Below are positions 42,890-51,414 of a stretch of 64,000 nucleotides of DNA, piece after piece. The notes under the pieces were generated by a model. It was given only the letters and a program-made list of their open reading frames with translations. It searched no databases and was not told the DNA's origin. Location: the NCBI RefSeq assembly GCF_904067045.1, contig NZ_CAJFDC010000011.1:30924-94923 (forward strand), given 5' to 3'. This DNA is from Pseudomonas sp. FEN. GTDB taxonomy: Bacteria; Pseudomonadota; Gammaproteobacteria; Pseudomonadales; Pseudomonadaceae. The position numbers were made by a program, and so were the translations under genes. Each line of letters starts with the position of its first letter. Position 1 is the first letter of the stretch.

Positions 42890-43444
42890 TCATAACATCC
42901 CCAACTGCTTCATCAACGTCAGGTTGTCTTCGATATGCCAGTTCGCGGCGATCTTGCCATTGTCGATCTGATAGATATCGGTGGCGATGAAGTCCACGGT
43001 TTGACCCCGGCCTTGGGTCTCGCCGAAGGTTCCGGTGAAGTGCCCGCGAAAATGCAGGTGCGCCACGACCCGGTCTCCCGCGATCAGCATTTGTTCGACC
43101 TCGCAACTGAGATCGGGCACCGCGCCACGAAACGCCCGCGAGGCCAGCAATGGCCCCTCCGGTCCCTGCTTGCGCCCGGCAGGCGGGGTTTTGTCGATGA
43201 AGTTGTCCGCCAGCGCCTCACGGGCAAAAGCTTCGTCACCGGTGTGCCAGAACGTGTCGTAACGGCGGGCGGCGATTTCCATGCTGTGCACTTGCGCGGG
43301 CGCAAGACTCTTGTCGACCAGCAGTACACCGGGCTTCACCAGATCAGCGGTCGCGGCGGATGCGGCGCCTGAAAGTGCCAGGCCGAAGAACATGGCCGCG
43401 CCGTGGACGTAGAGAGAGCGGGAGCGATTGAAACGTTGTGGCAT
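42890..43444 (-). CDS. Exported SnoaL/NTF2-like protein
   Basis: A 184-residue protein with a signal peptide (FFGLALSGAASAA, cleavage near residue 31) and a SnoaL-like domain (about 50-180): YDTFWHTGDEAFAREALADNFIDKTP, then strands VVAHLHFRGHFTG and DIYQIDNGKIAANWHIEDN. Such ester-cyclase/SnoaL-like proteins act on small organics or have no known enzyme role. The start at 43444 has an AAGGA upstream. The longer frame to 43783 runs into the divergent LysR gene. That regulator probably controls it. Confidence 0.82.
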   Translation of the reverse strand: MPQRFNRSRSLYVHGAAMFFGLALSGAASAATADLVKPGVLLVDKSLAPAQVHSMEIAARRYDTFWHTGDEAFAREALADNFIDKTPPAGRKQGPEGPLLASRAFRGAVPDLSCEVEQMLIAGDRVVAHLHFRGHFTGTFGETQGRGQTVDFIATDIYQIDNGKIAANWHIEDNLTLMKQLGML

Positions 43445-43576
43445 TGTCAGGATTCCTTGATGAGAGCAGGACCAATTGAACAGAGGCTTCCGTTCAGGTG
43501 CGCAGAGTGTTGCCTCTTGCCTTGAGGAAGAGAATATGGCTATTGGCAGATAGTTTATTGAACAAGGGTTGAGAAT

Positions 43577-44464
43577 ATGTTGGACGACCTCAACGAGCTT
43601 CGTACCTTCCAACGGATCCTGGCCTGCGGCAGCTTGTCTGCCGCCGCGCGCGAGCTGGGCGTGGGGCTGGCCGTGGTCAGCAAACGGCTCATGACGCTGG
43701 AGCGTCGGGCAGGACAGCGGCTGATCAACCGGACCACGCGCACACTGTCCGCGACCCATGAGGGACTGGCCCTGATCGCGCATGTCGATCGGATACTCGA
43801 GGAGTTGGAGGCGGCCGAGTCTCGAATGATGCTCGGCGGTGAAGAACCGTTTGGCATGCTACGGGTCAGTTCACCCATTTCTTTCGGACGCATTCACCTG
43901 GTGTCGTTGGTGGCTGAACTGGTCGAGCGCCATCCGCAGCTGGATATCGAACTCAGGCTCGATGACCGGATTGTCGATCTGACGCACGAGCGGATCGATG
44001 TCGCGGTGCGGATCGGCCAACCCCGGGATAGCAGCGCGATCATGCATAAGCTGGCTGACAATCGGCGGATTCTGGTAGCCGCGCCCGCGTATCTCGAACG
44101 TCATGGAGAGCCTCGGTCCGCACAGGATCTGGAGCATCATGGGTGTCTGCGCTTCAACGATCTCTCACAGCCATGGCACCTGGAAGGCCCACGAAACGAA
44201 GTGTTCGATTTCCAACCGCGCTCGCGGCTCCAGGCCAACAGTGGCGATGCCGTGCGCGACTGGGCGCTGGGCGGTCATGGGATCATGCTCAAATCCAGAG
44301 TCGACGTGGCCGGCGACCTCGCCGCCGGTCGCCTGGTTCATATCCTGCGAGAGTGGCACAGTGCCGATGCGCCGATCTACGCCCTACTGCCTTCCAGACG
44401 CTTTACGCCGAGCAAAACGAGGATCTTTCTTGACGCGCTCGGCGCCCGGCTCGCCGTGCTTTGA
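43577..44464 (+). CDS. LysR family transcriptional regulator
   Basis: A 295-residue LysR protein of the CrgA/DmlR-like group: helix-turn-helix at about 5-60 (RTFQRILACGSLSAAARELGVGLAVVSKRLMTLE), then a substrate-binding domain with RVSSPISFGRIHLV. It is divergent from the exported SnoaL-like gene with 132 bases between, so that gene is its likely target. Its 3' end converges on the fatty acid tailoring operon, 81 bases away. Confidence 0.9.
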   Translation: MLDDLNELRTFQRILACGSLSAAARELGVGLAVVSKRLMTLERRAGQRLINRTTRTLSATHEGLALIAHVDRILEELEAAESRMMLGGEEPFGMLRVSSPISFGRIHLVSLVAELVERHPQLDIELRLDDRIVDLTHERIDVAVRIGQPRDSSAIMHKLADNRRILVAAPAYLERHGEPRSAQDLEHHGCLRFNDLSQPWHLEGPRNEVFDFQPRSRLQANSGDAVRDWALGGHGIMLKSRVDVAGDLAAGRLVHILREWHSADAPIYALLPSRRFTPSKTRIFLDALGARLAVL

Positions 44465-44545
44465 TGCCGACAAAATCCGCGGGGCCATTGTCGACATCCG
44501 ATTTTCAAGCCTGGACGACACTATCAGCCCCCCTCAAAAAACGCT

Positions 44546-44989
44546 TCAGGTCTTGAGGGGAATATTGCGCATCGTCACCAGGGCGGTGGCGCAAAGGGTT
44601 TCCTTACCTTGTTTCACCGCAAACAAATCGGCGGCCGCAATCGTCGTATTGTTCGATGCGTTGATGACGCGCCCCCTGGCCAGCAGCTTTTCACCGTCCG
44701 CCGGAGCGATCAGCTTAACCGTGAAGTCGGTCGTCATATTGATCCAGCCAGGCGGTAACAGGGTCCCAGCGGCCGAACCACCGGCAAAGTCGGCCAATGC
44801 ACCAACGATACCACCTTGAAAAAAACCGCTGTGCTGAGTGAGCTCCTTGCGGGTGGGCTGCTCGATCTCGCAATAGCCCGGTTTCAGGTAGTTATAGTGA
44901 AAACCCAGCAATTTAGCCGCTGGCATACTGAGTACGGCGCCCTGAACATGTTTTTCAAAGTCCGGGTTACTGGCGTTGAAATCTTCCAT
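44546..44989 (-). CDS. PaaI-type hot-dog thioesterase
   Basis: A 147-residue hot-dog fold protein with the PaaI/YbdB-type catalytic segment LTQHSGFFQGGIVGALADFAGG (Asn/His-Gly-Gly loop and Asp). It should hydrolyse acyl-CoA or acyl-ACP thioesters. It is the last gene of the nine-gene lipid tailoring operon, 18 bases after the acyl-AMP ligase gene, so it may release the finished acid or clear stalled intermediates (inference). Confidence 0.85.
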   Translation of the reverse strand: MEDFNASNPDFEKHVQGAVLSMPAAKLLGFHYNYLKPGYCEIEQPTRKELTQHSGFFQGGIVGALADFAGGSAAGTLLPPGWINMTTDFTVKLIAPADGEKLLARGRVINASNNTTIAAADLFAVKQGKETLCATALVTMRNIPLKT

Positions 44990-45007
44990 GGTATAAATCC
45001 TTTCTAT

Positions 45008-46723
45008 TTACGCGGATGAACAACATTCACCGAGCCATCGCTCGAGGGTATTGTCGAGATACTGAGAACGTATTGCATGACGCATCACTTTACCGCTGCT
45101 GGTTTTCAATAACTTCCCTGGCATCAACAGAACAATATCGTGAGGCGTGACCTCATTATTCAGCACGACCGCCTGGCGTATCATTGAAACGACTTCGTCC
45201 AGGACGATTTTTTTCCTCCACGCCCTTCGCACCTCCTGGACAACGATCAGTTTTTCTTCAGTCCCTATCACTGAGAACGCCGCACACGCCGAATGTTCGA
45301 GGCTATCATGGGCAGTGAACACGCTGTGCTCAATATCATGCGGATAATAGTTTTTACCTCGAATGACAATCGTATCCTTGATACGACCTGTTATATATAG
45401 CTCTCCCTGATGAATAAATCCAAGATCTCCAGTGCGCAAATAAGATCGTTGAATATCATCCGATAAACCATTGGCAAAAACATCCAAGGTCAGGGCGGGT
45501 TGATTCCAATAACCTTTGGCAATATGAGGACCGGCTATCCAGACCTCTCCAACTTCAAGCGGCGCACAGGCTTTACCGGTGAGCGGTTCCACAATCGATA
45601 TCTGCGTCCCGGGCAACGCTCGCCCCGAACTCACCAGCGTCTGGCAGGAGCCCGAATCGCTGAGCAAGATATTTCCATAACACAGGGCCTGGGTGTTGAC
45701 GCTTAACATCACCGGAGCCTCTCCCTTGACCCCTCCCGTAGCCTGCAGGGTACATTCGGCCAAACCATAGCAGGGGTAGATCGCCTCCCGCTGGAGTCCG
45801 AACCGGGCGAAGGCAGCCTGGAATCTGTTCAACGTTTCGTGACGAACAGGCTCGGCACCATTGAATGCGATCTTCCAGGTGCTCAAATCCAGTGCCACAT
45901 GAGGCTTGCGCTCAAGGGCTGCAATACAGGCTTCGAACGCAAAGTTCGGGCCGCCGCTGGAGTGTGCTTGATAGAGAGAAATGGCTTGAAGCCAGCGTAA
46001 AGGCCAGCGCATGAACGTCACAGGTGACATCAGGATGCTAGTGGCACCGACAAACATTGGCTGCAAGATATTTCCGATAAGCCCCTGATCATGGTAATGC
46101 GGGACCCAACCGACAACGCAAGACATCTCGTCATGGCCGAACGCCTGGCGAATCATCGTTTGATTCGCAATGATATTGGCATGCGTCACCATGACGCCTT
46201 TGGGTGAAGACGTGGAACCTGACGTGTACTGAATAAAGGCCAAGTCTTGATCGTCGAGCACGGGGTAATCGGGGCCGCCCGCGGGTAGCTGATCGTCCAT
46301 CAGAGCATCCATCTCGATCCAGGAAAGCGTCTCTGGCTTATGTTGATCTTGAAAAGAATTGTCCAGGGCTTTGTGCGTGATAACCAAACGCGGGGAGCAA
46401 TCGTCAATGATTCCTTGCAGTGTGCGTTGGGAACGTCTTTTATTTGGCTGAGGGAGAGGCACAGCCACTACCCCCGCATACAGGCAGCCAAAGAAGGCAA
46501 TAATGAAATCCAGTCCGGCCGGGAGAATCAATAGCGCCCGGTCACCGGGTTGAGTGGTATTCATCAGGCGCCGAGCGAATTGCCTCGCTTCCCCTCTCAA
46601 CTGTGCAAAGGTCAGCGTTTTTTCCGGCAGCAGCTTTTCCGAAAGAAAAATGTAGGCTGCTTTTTCCGGATAACGTTCGCTGTGACTGTCCAGGCAGTCA
46701 ATCATGAATTGAAACTGTTGCAT
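45008..46723 (-). CDS. Fatty acyl-AMP ligase
   Basis: A 571-residue adenylate-forming enzyme. The nucleotide motif YTSGSTSSPKGVMVTHANI, YPCYGLAECTLQATGG (the acidic adenylate motif with the FAAL-type insertion after it) and GRIKDTIVIRGKNYYPHDIE match FAALs, which activate free fatty acids and pass them to an acyl carrier protein rather than CoA. The C-terminal lysine region is SSGKVMRHAIRS. It abuts the type II thioesterase gene with no gap. Its partner is expected to be the carrier protein at 49590-49865. Confidence 0.9.
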   Translation of the reverse strand: MQQFQFMIDCLDSHSERYPEKAAYIFLSEKLLPEKTLTFAQLRGEARQFARRLMNTTQPGDRALLILPAGLDFIIAFFGCLYAGVVAVPLPQPNKRRSQRTLQGIIDDCSPRLVITHKALDNSFQDQHKPETLSWIEMDALMDDQLPAGGPDYPVLDDQDLAFIQYTSGSTSSPKGVMVTHANIIANQTMIRQAFGHDEMSCVVGWVPHYHDQGLIGNILQPMFVGATSILMSPVTFMRWPLRWLQAISLYQAHSSGGPNFAFEACIAALERKPHVALDLSTWKIAFNGAEPVRHETLNRFQAAFARFGLQREAIYPCYGLAECTLQATGGVKGEAPVMLSVNTQALCYGNILLSDSGSCQTLVSSGRALPGTQISIVEPLTGKACAPLEVGEVWIAGPHIAKGYWNQPALTLDVFANGLSDDIQRSYLRTGDLGFIHQGELYITGRIKDTIVIRGKNYYPHDIEHSVFTAHDSLEHSACAAFSVIGTEEKLIVVQEVRRAWRKKIVLDEVVSMIRQAVVLNNEVTPHDIVLLMPGKLLKTSSGKVMRHAIRSQYLDNTLERWLGECCSSA

Positions 46724-47434
46724 TCAAGCCTCCTGGAGCCATGAACTCAATGAGCGATGAATGATGTCGATGAGGCCTTCCGGCCTGGAAGAGTGGAAAA
46801 AGTGGTCACCCTCCAACTCATGGAACGCGAAGCCTCCCGTCGTTCTCTCCTGCCAGGCCTTAAGCTCACCCCTTTCGACGACCGGATCCTGCGTGGCGTA
46901 GATTGCGCTGATCGGACAATTCAACCTGTCCATTGGCTGGAATCGATAAGTCTCCACCAAGGCCAGGTCACTCCGAATACTCGGCAGCAGCGTACCGAGG
47001 ACGCGGCCATTGCCGCTGATTGGTTCTGGAACACCTCCATAAACGATCAACGCCTGCAAAAATGCCTGGTCCGGCAACTCGTGAACAGGGGGCAAGCGCG
47101 CGGCCAGTTGCGGAGCTCGCCTGCCCGAGACGAACAAATGCGCAAGCGCAACCGTGTTCAGGTTCGACAACTTGCAGGCGACTTCATAAGCCAGGATTGC
47201 CCCCATGCTATGACCGTACAACGCCACAGGCCGGCACTCGTTAGCAAGCTGCCGCACAATATGGCTGGAGAGACTATCGATCTCTGTAAAGGTAGCCCTG
47301 AGGGCGTGCCGGTCGAAAGCATCCAGCTTTATCCTCTGGATGCTTTCCGAGAGGTGGGGGCCCCATCCGTTGTAAGTCGCATTGCTGCCACCGGCGTGAG
47401 GAAAACAGATCAGGGAAATAGCCGGGGTATCCAT
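46724..47434 (-). CDS. Type II thioesterase (alpha/beta hydrolase)
   Basis: A 236-residue external thioesterase of the kind found with polyketide, peptide and fatty-acid assembly lines. ICFPHAGGSNATYNGW opens the domain, the nucleophile is S76 in YGHSMGAILAYE, the acid is in ISAIYATQDPVV and the histidine in EGDHFFHSS. It removes wrong or finished acyl groups from carrier proteins. I chose ATG 47434, 19 bases after the P450 stop. An upstream ATG at 47470 overlaps the P450 gene, and the rest of the longer frame is antisense-like. Confidence 0.88.
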   Translation of the reverse strand: MDTPAISLICFPHAGGSNATYNGWGPHLSESIQRIKLDAFDRHALRATFTEIDSLSSHIVRQLANECRPVALYGHSMGAILAYEVACKLSNLNTVALAHLFVSGRRAPQLAARLPPVHELPDQAFLQALIVYGGVPEPISGNGRVLGTLLPSIRSDLALVETYRFQPMDRLNCPISAIYATQDPVVERGELKAWQERTTGGFAFHELEGDHFFHSSRPEGLIDIIHRSLSSWLQEA

Positions 47435-47453
47435 ATCACCGTCCCAGGAAACA

Positions 47454-48677
47454 TCAGAAAAATTGAACATCAAGCGAGGACAAACAACGAACGATGAAAC
47501 TGCCCGACTGCCAGGTCGGTTCAGAGCAACGACGTGTCCATTCAGGTCCTTCCAGCAACCGGGAAAGAACTGCCTGGGTTTGACGCTCGGCCAGTAGCGC
47601 CCCCAGGCAGCCGTGCATACCGTAGCCGAAAGCCAGATGGCCCTTGGTCTTGCGCTGAATATCAAAACTGGCCGCGCCGGAAAAAGCCTCTTCATCCCTG
47701 TTCGCCGACCCCAGGCACAAGAGAATCTGATCCCCCTCACGGATAACCTGCCCATCGACGATGAAGTCCTTTGTCGCCAAGCGTTTGGTATGCTGAAGCG
47801 GTGACTCGAAACGCAATGACTCCTGCACACAGCCCGGGACAAGATCCGGGCGCTGCTGGAGTAGACGGTATTGGCCAGGGCACTCGAACAGCGTATTGAT
47901 GGTATTGCCTATCAGGCTCTTGGTGGTTTCGTTGCCGGCAACAAAACACATGATGCAGACAAAGATCAGCTCTTCATGGGTCAGACGGTCCCCATCGATT
48001 TGTAAATCGAGCAATTGACTGATCAAGTCCCGCCCCGGTTTGCTCTTGCGCTCGGCAATGACGTCGGCGATATAGGCCATGTAACCGTCGAGAACGGCGC
48101 TGACCTTTTCAAAGTCGTCCTTGACCATCAGCCCGGGTTCCAACAAAAAGCGAATCGCATGGGTCCAGGCGTCAATGCTCGAATGCATCTCGGGAGGTAT
48201 TCCGATCCATTCGCACATGACCCGCAGCGGTAACGGCTGGGCGAGACCGGAGATCATATCCATACCGCCCTGTCGATGGCCCTCCATCAACAGCACCCGG
48301 GTAATATGCGCGATAGAGAGCTGCAACTGATCTATTACCGTTTGCGAGAACGCCACATTCATCAGTTTTCTCAAACGATGATGATCCGGATTTTCGGTGA
48401 ACACGATGGACTTATAGGCCAATCGCTGAAACGGTGCGTTATCACGAGAAAACCTGGCAGCCTGGTTGTCAACCAATTTCGGAATGATGCTGACATTACA
48501 ACTACGGTCGCGCAAAATCCCCATGACATCGGCATGTCGAGTGACCACCCACATACCCAGCACCTTATGTAGTGGATTCAGCTCACGCAACCGACTGTAT
48601 ACCTGGTAGGGGGCCTCGCGAAACTCGGCGGAGAAGGGGTTGAACCGAGGTAAATCCATTGTCTTAATCGGTGTCAT
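47454..48677 (-). CDS. Cytochrome P450
   Basis: A 407-residue soluble bacterial P450. The I-helix oxygen-activation motif is AGNETT (247-252), the K-helix ExxR is E286-SLR289, and the heme ligand is C357 in FGYGMHGCLG. The length is standard. It should hydroxylate, desaturate or cleave a substrate using ferredoxin and a reductase encoded elsewhere, since none is present here. Its place in an operon with a carrier protein and a fatty acyl-AMP ligase suggests an ACP-bound fatty acyl substrate, as known for BioI-type P450s (inference). Confidence 0.92.
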   Translation of the reverse strand: MTPIKTMDLPRFNPFSAEFREAPYQVYSRLRELNPLHKVLGMWVVTRHADVMGILRDRSCNVSIIPKLVDNQAARFSRDNAPFQRLAYKSIVFTENPDHHRLRKLMNVAFSQTVIDQLQLSIAHITRVLLMEGHRQGGMDMISGLAQPLPLRVMCEWIGIPPEMHSSIDAWTHAIRFLLEPGLMVKDDFEKVSAVLDGYMAYIADVIAERKSKPGRDLISQLLDLQIDGDRLTHEELIFVCIMCFVAGNETTKSLIGNTINTLFECPGQYRLLQQRPDLVPGCVQESLRFESPLQHTKRLATKDFIVDGQVIREGDQILLCLGSANRDEEAFSGAASFDIQRKTKGHLAFGYGMHGCLGALLAERQTQAVLSRLLEGPEWTRRCSEPTWQSGSFIVRCLSSLDVQFF

Positions 48678-48729
48678 TATGTAATTCCGAGCACTGTCAG
48701 ATATCGCGAGGCAACGGATGCTAGATCAA

Positions 48730-49593
48730 TCAGCGAAGGGCTTGAAGCTGCAGCCTCAACAACTGAATCTTCCCAAACTGAAACCCATACGCTGACATTT
48801 TCAAATAACGCAAGTAACGGGCAACCACCGCCTCCCCCACACCTTCCACTGCAACAGCTTTATTGGCGGACAATCGGCGATACCACGCTTCGCAGGTCTT
48901 CGCGTAATCCAATCGACCGTTCTCGACACGTTGAATTTCGAAGAGACCGTCCGCCGCCTGTGCTATTTCCGCCAAAGTTGGCAGGTCGGCATTAGGAAAT
49001 ATTTGCTCATTGAAGAATGAGCTCGCCTGCTCCCGGTGCATGGAACCATAGGCTATGGTTTGCAATGAAAGCCGACCGCCGACAGCCAACCAATCCCGAC
49101 ATGAAGCAAAAAAACTCCGATAGATCGCTATCTTTTCTTCGACACTGTCTGTCGGTGTCGCGAAGTGCTCAAAGGCACCAATTGAAATAATCCCATCGAA
49201 TGGCGCGACTGGCTGGAACTCCTGCCAATTCTTCACCTCTATCGTCACCTTGGAATAGCCTTGCTTCTGGATAAAATCTGCTTGCGCATCACTCAATGTC
49301 AAACCCATCGCGCGCTTGATGCCAGGCATAAGTTCCAGTGCCCCAAGCACGCCTCCCCAACCACAGCCGATATCAAGTACCGACGTCAGCCCTGGTGCCC
49401 CGATGGCGTCGAGGTGATAGGCGATTTTATTCTCTTGTGCGGCATCCAGCGTTTTACTATCCGCCCAGATGGCGCAGGAGTACGACAGTGTCTTATCCAG
49501 CCACAGCTCATAAAAATCGTTACCCACATCATAATGGTAACGTATGGCTTTCGAGGCCTCGTCCAATCGCTGAGCCGCCATTGCCCGGTTCAT
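48730..49593 (-). CDS. Cyclopropane/mycolic acid synthase-like SAM methyltransferase
   Basis: A 287-residue SAM-dependent enzyme of the CFA/CMAS family. HYDVGNDFYELWLDKTLSYSCAIW, the SAM loop VLDIGCGWGG (72-81) and IGAFEHF are family hallmarks. Both the length and the AFEHF motif resemble mycobacterial mycolate cyclopropane synthases (about 287 residues) rather than E. coli Cfa (382 residues, with an extra N-terminal domain). CMAS-type enzymes add a methylene or methyl group to a double bond in carrier-bound acyl chains. The desaturase encoded just upstream could supply that bond. The start overlaps the ACP stop by 4 bases. Confidence 0.88.
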   Translation of the reverse strand: MNRAMAAQRLDEASKAIRYHYDVGNDFYELWLDKTLSYSCAIWADSKTLDAAQENKIAYHLDAIGAPGLTSVLDIGCGWGGVLGALELMPGIKRAMGLTLSDAQADFIQKQGYSKVTIEVKNWQEFQPVAPFDGIISIGAFEHFATPTDSVEEKIAIYRSFFASCRDWLAVGGRLSLQTIAYGSMHREQASSFFNEQIFPNADLPTLAEIAQAADGLFEIQRVENGRLDYAKTCEAWYRRLSANKAVAVEGVGEAVVARYLRYLKMSAYGFQFGKIQLLRLQLQALR

Positions 49594-49865
49594 TTTTCCT
49601 CCACCCCATTCCTGACCAGAATCAAATTTGCCACGGCCAGGATACTGGAGTTATCGAACAGCTCTTCCGCTGAAATCTCCACTCCATACTGCTGTTCAAT
49701 TTCGATTAACAAAGACACCGCCAGGGAAGAGTCCAAACCCAGCTCACTGAAATCTTTATTTTCATCGATAGCGATTCCCGGGGAATTCAAAAGCCCGCCG
49801 ATCTGATCCTTACACCATTGGATAACAGCCGTTTTTTCCACTTGAAAATTTTCATAGGCAGTCAT
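49590..49865 (-). CDS. Stand-alone acyl carrier protein
   Basis: A 91-residue acidic helical protein with the phosphopantetheine site D45-S46 in SELGLDSSLAVSLLIEIEQQYG. It would carry the fatty acyl chain loaded by the ligase in the same operon. It is clearly different from the housekeeping AcpP and about 13 residues longer. ATG 49865 has GGAAA upstream, 13 bases after the desaturase stop. The 3' end overlaps the methyltransferase start (ATGA). Confidence 0.9.
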   Translation of the reverse strand: MTAYENFQVEKTAVIQWCKDQIGGLLNSPGIAIDENKDFSELGLDSSLAVSLLIEIEQQYGVEISAEELFDNSSILAVANLILVRNGVEEK

Positions 49866-49878
49866 ACTGAGTTTCCTT

Positions 49879-50868
49879 TTAGAGAGACTGTACATTTCTT
49901 TTTTTGCGACTCGACCTTCTTCGCGCGGTGGGAACCCGCAGATCCCATGCCAATCCCAATAAACTCAAACCGCGTACGAACCAGTAGCCGGGATCGAAGA
50001 TCGCCCATTGCAGGCCAAATGAAGGGGACTCGGGAAAGGCGTGATGATTGTTGTGCCATGACTCGCCAAAGGTAAACAGGCCCAATACACCACCGTTACG
50101 ACTGTAGTCCCTGGATTGATAAGGACGTGTCCCCAGACGATGGAGCACCGAGTTGATGGACCAAATGATATGTCCCACCACAAACATGCGTATAACACCT
50201 CCCCAAAGGAACCCACTGAGTGCCCCCCACCAGGACTGGCTGAGCAGCCCCCCCAGGACCGCCGGAGCCAGCAGTCCCAGGAGAACCCAGGTGTAATAAT
50301 GCCGGGAGGTTTTGCTGATGAGCGGATCTCGAAGCAGATCAGGAGCGTAATAGACGACGTTGGGATAGTCGTGTGCCTTCATCCAGGTGAAGTGTGAGTG
50401 GATCAACCCCTTGATGGCCCCGATGACTCCGGAGCCATGCAAATTGGGTGAATGCGGATCGCCAGGCTGATCACTCAACTCATGATGACGACGGTGCATG
50501 GCCACCCAGGACAACAAAGCGCCCTGACCGGCCATGGAGCCCAGTATGGTCAGTAAGATGCCGACTACCGGTTTGGCCTTGAACGAGCGGTGAGTAAAGT
50601 ACCGGTGGTAGCCCACACTGACCCCAATCCCGGTCAAGCCCCAGAATAAAACGAACAAACCAATATCCAACGCACTGACCGGCCGATACAGCGACAATAA
50701 CGCCGCCAGAACAACACCGAATATCGGGAGAATATCGAACAGGATAAAATGCCGACGTTGAAGTCGATGAAAATACGGACTACTGACGGCCTTGCGTTTT
50801 ACATTTTTACATTCGGCTTTATCTTTAAAGCCTTTATCAATTTCTGATGAGCGCGCAGCACTGTCCAT
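49879..50868 (-). CDS. Membrane fatty acyl desaturase
   Basis: A 329-residue integral-membrane di-iron desaturase. The three histidine boxes are GYHRYFTHRSF, MHRRHHELSD and ESWHNNHHAFPES, with four hydrophobic segments around them, as in delta-9 acyl-CoA desaturases and in the JamB-type desaturases/acetylenases that act on ACP-bound chains. It introduces a double (or possibly triple) bond using O2. ATG 50868 has GGAG 9 bases upstream. The C terminus is very basic (TARRRSSRKKR). It lies 13 bases before the ACP gene. Confidence 0.9.
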   Translation of the reverse strand: MDSAARSSEIDKGFKDKAECKNVKRKAVSSPYFHRLQRRHFILFDILPIFGVVLAALLSLYRPVSALDIGLFVLFWGLTGIGVSVGYHRYFTHRSFKAKPVVGILLTILGSMAGQGALLSWVAMHRRHHELSDQPGDPHSPNLHGSGVIGAIKGLIHSHFTWMKAHDYPNVVYYAPDLLRDPLISKTSRHYYTWVLLGLLAPAVLGGLLSQSWWGALSGFLWGGVIRMFVVGHIIWSINSVLHRLGTRPYQSRDYSRNGGVLGLFTFGESWHNNHHAFPESPSFGLQWAIFDPGYWFVRGLSLLGLAWDLRVPTARRRSSRKKRNVQSL

Positions 50869-50949
50869 TGTCAAACACTCCGTGACCAATCATTGATTGC
50901 GCTTGATATGACGTTCGCCCCCCCCTGCCCCCCTATCGCTGCCGGCGTT

Positions 50950-51363
50950 TCAACTCACCACTAAAAATGACGCACTGGCTCTGACCACACGTTCGTCTTC
51001 AACGCTGATATAGGTATTGGCAAACACCAGCCGACTCCCGGTCTTCTGAATATCGACCTTGGCTTCCAGCCAATCGCCGATTTTTGCTGATCCGGCAAAA
51101 TCCGTCGTCAACGTGGTGGTTACCAGTTTAAGAGGTGGGTCTTTTGAAAAGGCAGCGCTGTAGCCCAAGGCGATATCAGCCAGCGCCATGAACAAGCCGC
51201 CATGAGCCAGTCCACGGGCATTAGCGTGTTTATCCTCGACGCGAATGCCAACGACAAAGCCGCCAGAACGCTCGCGATAATAGAATGGCCCTAAAAGATC
51301 AAGAAAGGGGCTGCTTCTAAACAACGGCTGGAAGCCTTGCGGAATATCCATATCGCGCTCCAT
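50950..51363 (-). CDS. PaaI-type hot-dog thioesterase
   Basis: A 137-residue hot-dog protein with ANARGLAHGGLFMALADIALGYSA as the catalytic loop (His-Gly-Gly and Asp), followed by LVTTTLTTDFAGSAKIGDWLEA typical of the PaaI family. It is the second such enzyme in the operon, about 81 bases before the desaturase gene. It may act on CoA or ACP thioesters of the pathway. Confidence 0.85.
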   Translation of the reverse strand: MERDMDIPQGFQPLFRSSPFLDLLGPFYYRERSGGFVVGIRVEDKHANARGLAHGGLFMALADIALGYSAAFSKDPPLKLVTTTLTTDFAGSAKIGDWLEAKVDIQKTGSRLVFANTYISVEDERVVRASASFLVVS

Positions 51364-51414
51364 TTATTATTTTAATACACGTGAAAGTGCCGAAAATTGC
51401 AACCCTTCCCTCAT

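Noticed and set aside
42727..42990. Short plus-strand frame with GTGGAGG before an ATG at 42727
   Set aside because: It runs about 100 bases into the 3' end of the exported SnoaL-like gene on the other strand, and its composition is not protein-like (Ser/Arg/Gln-rich, no domain).
44530..44560. Inverted repeat CCCCTCAA / TTGAGGGG at the end of the lipid tailoring operon
   Set aside because: It overlaps the last codons of the thioesterase gene, and the loop is long with no T run after it in the transcribed direction, so I do not call it a terminator.
47435..47842. N-terminal extension of the type II thioesterase frame to 372 residues
   Set aside because: The extra 136 residues overlap the end of the P450 gene in another frame and do not resemble any thioesterase. 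The fold begins at ICFPHAGG.
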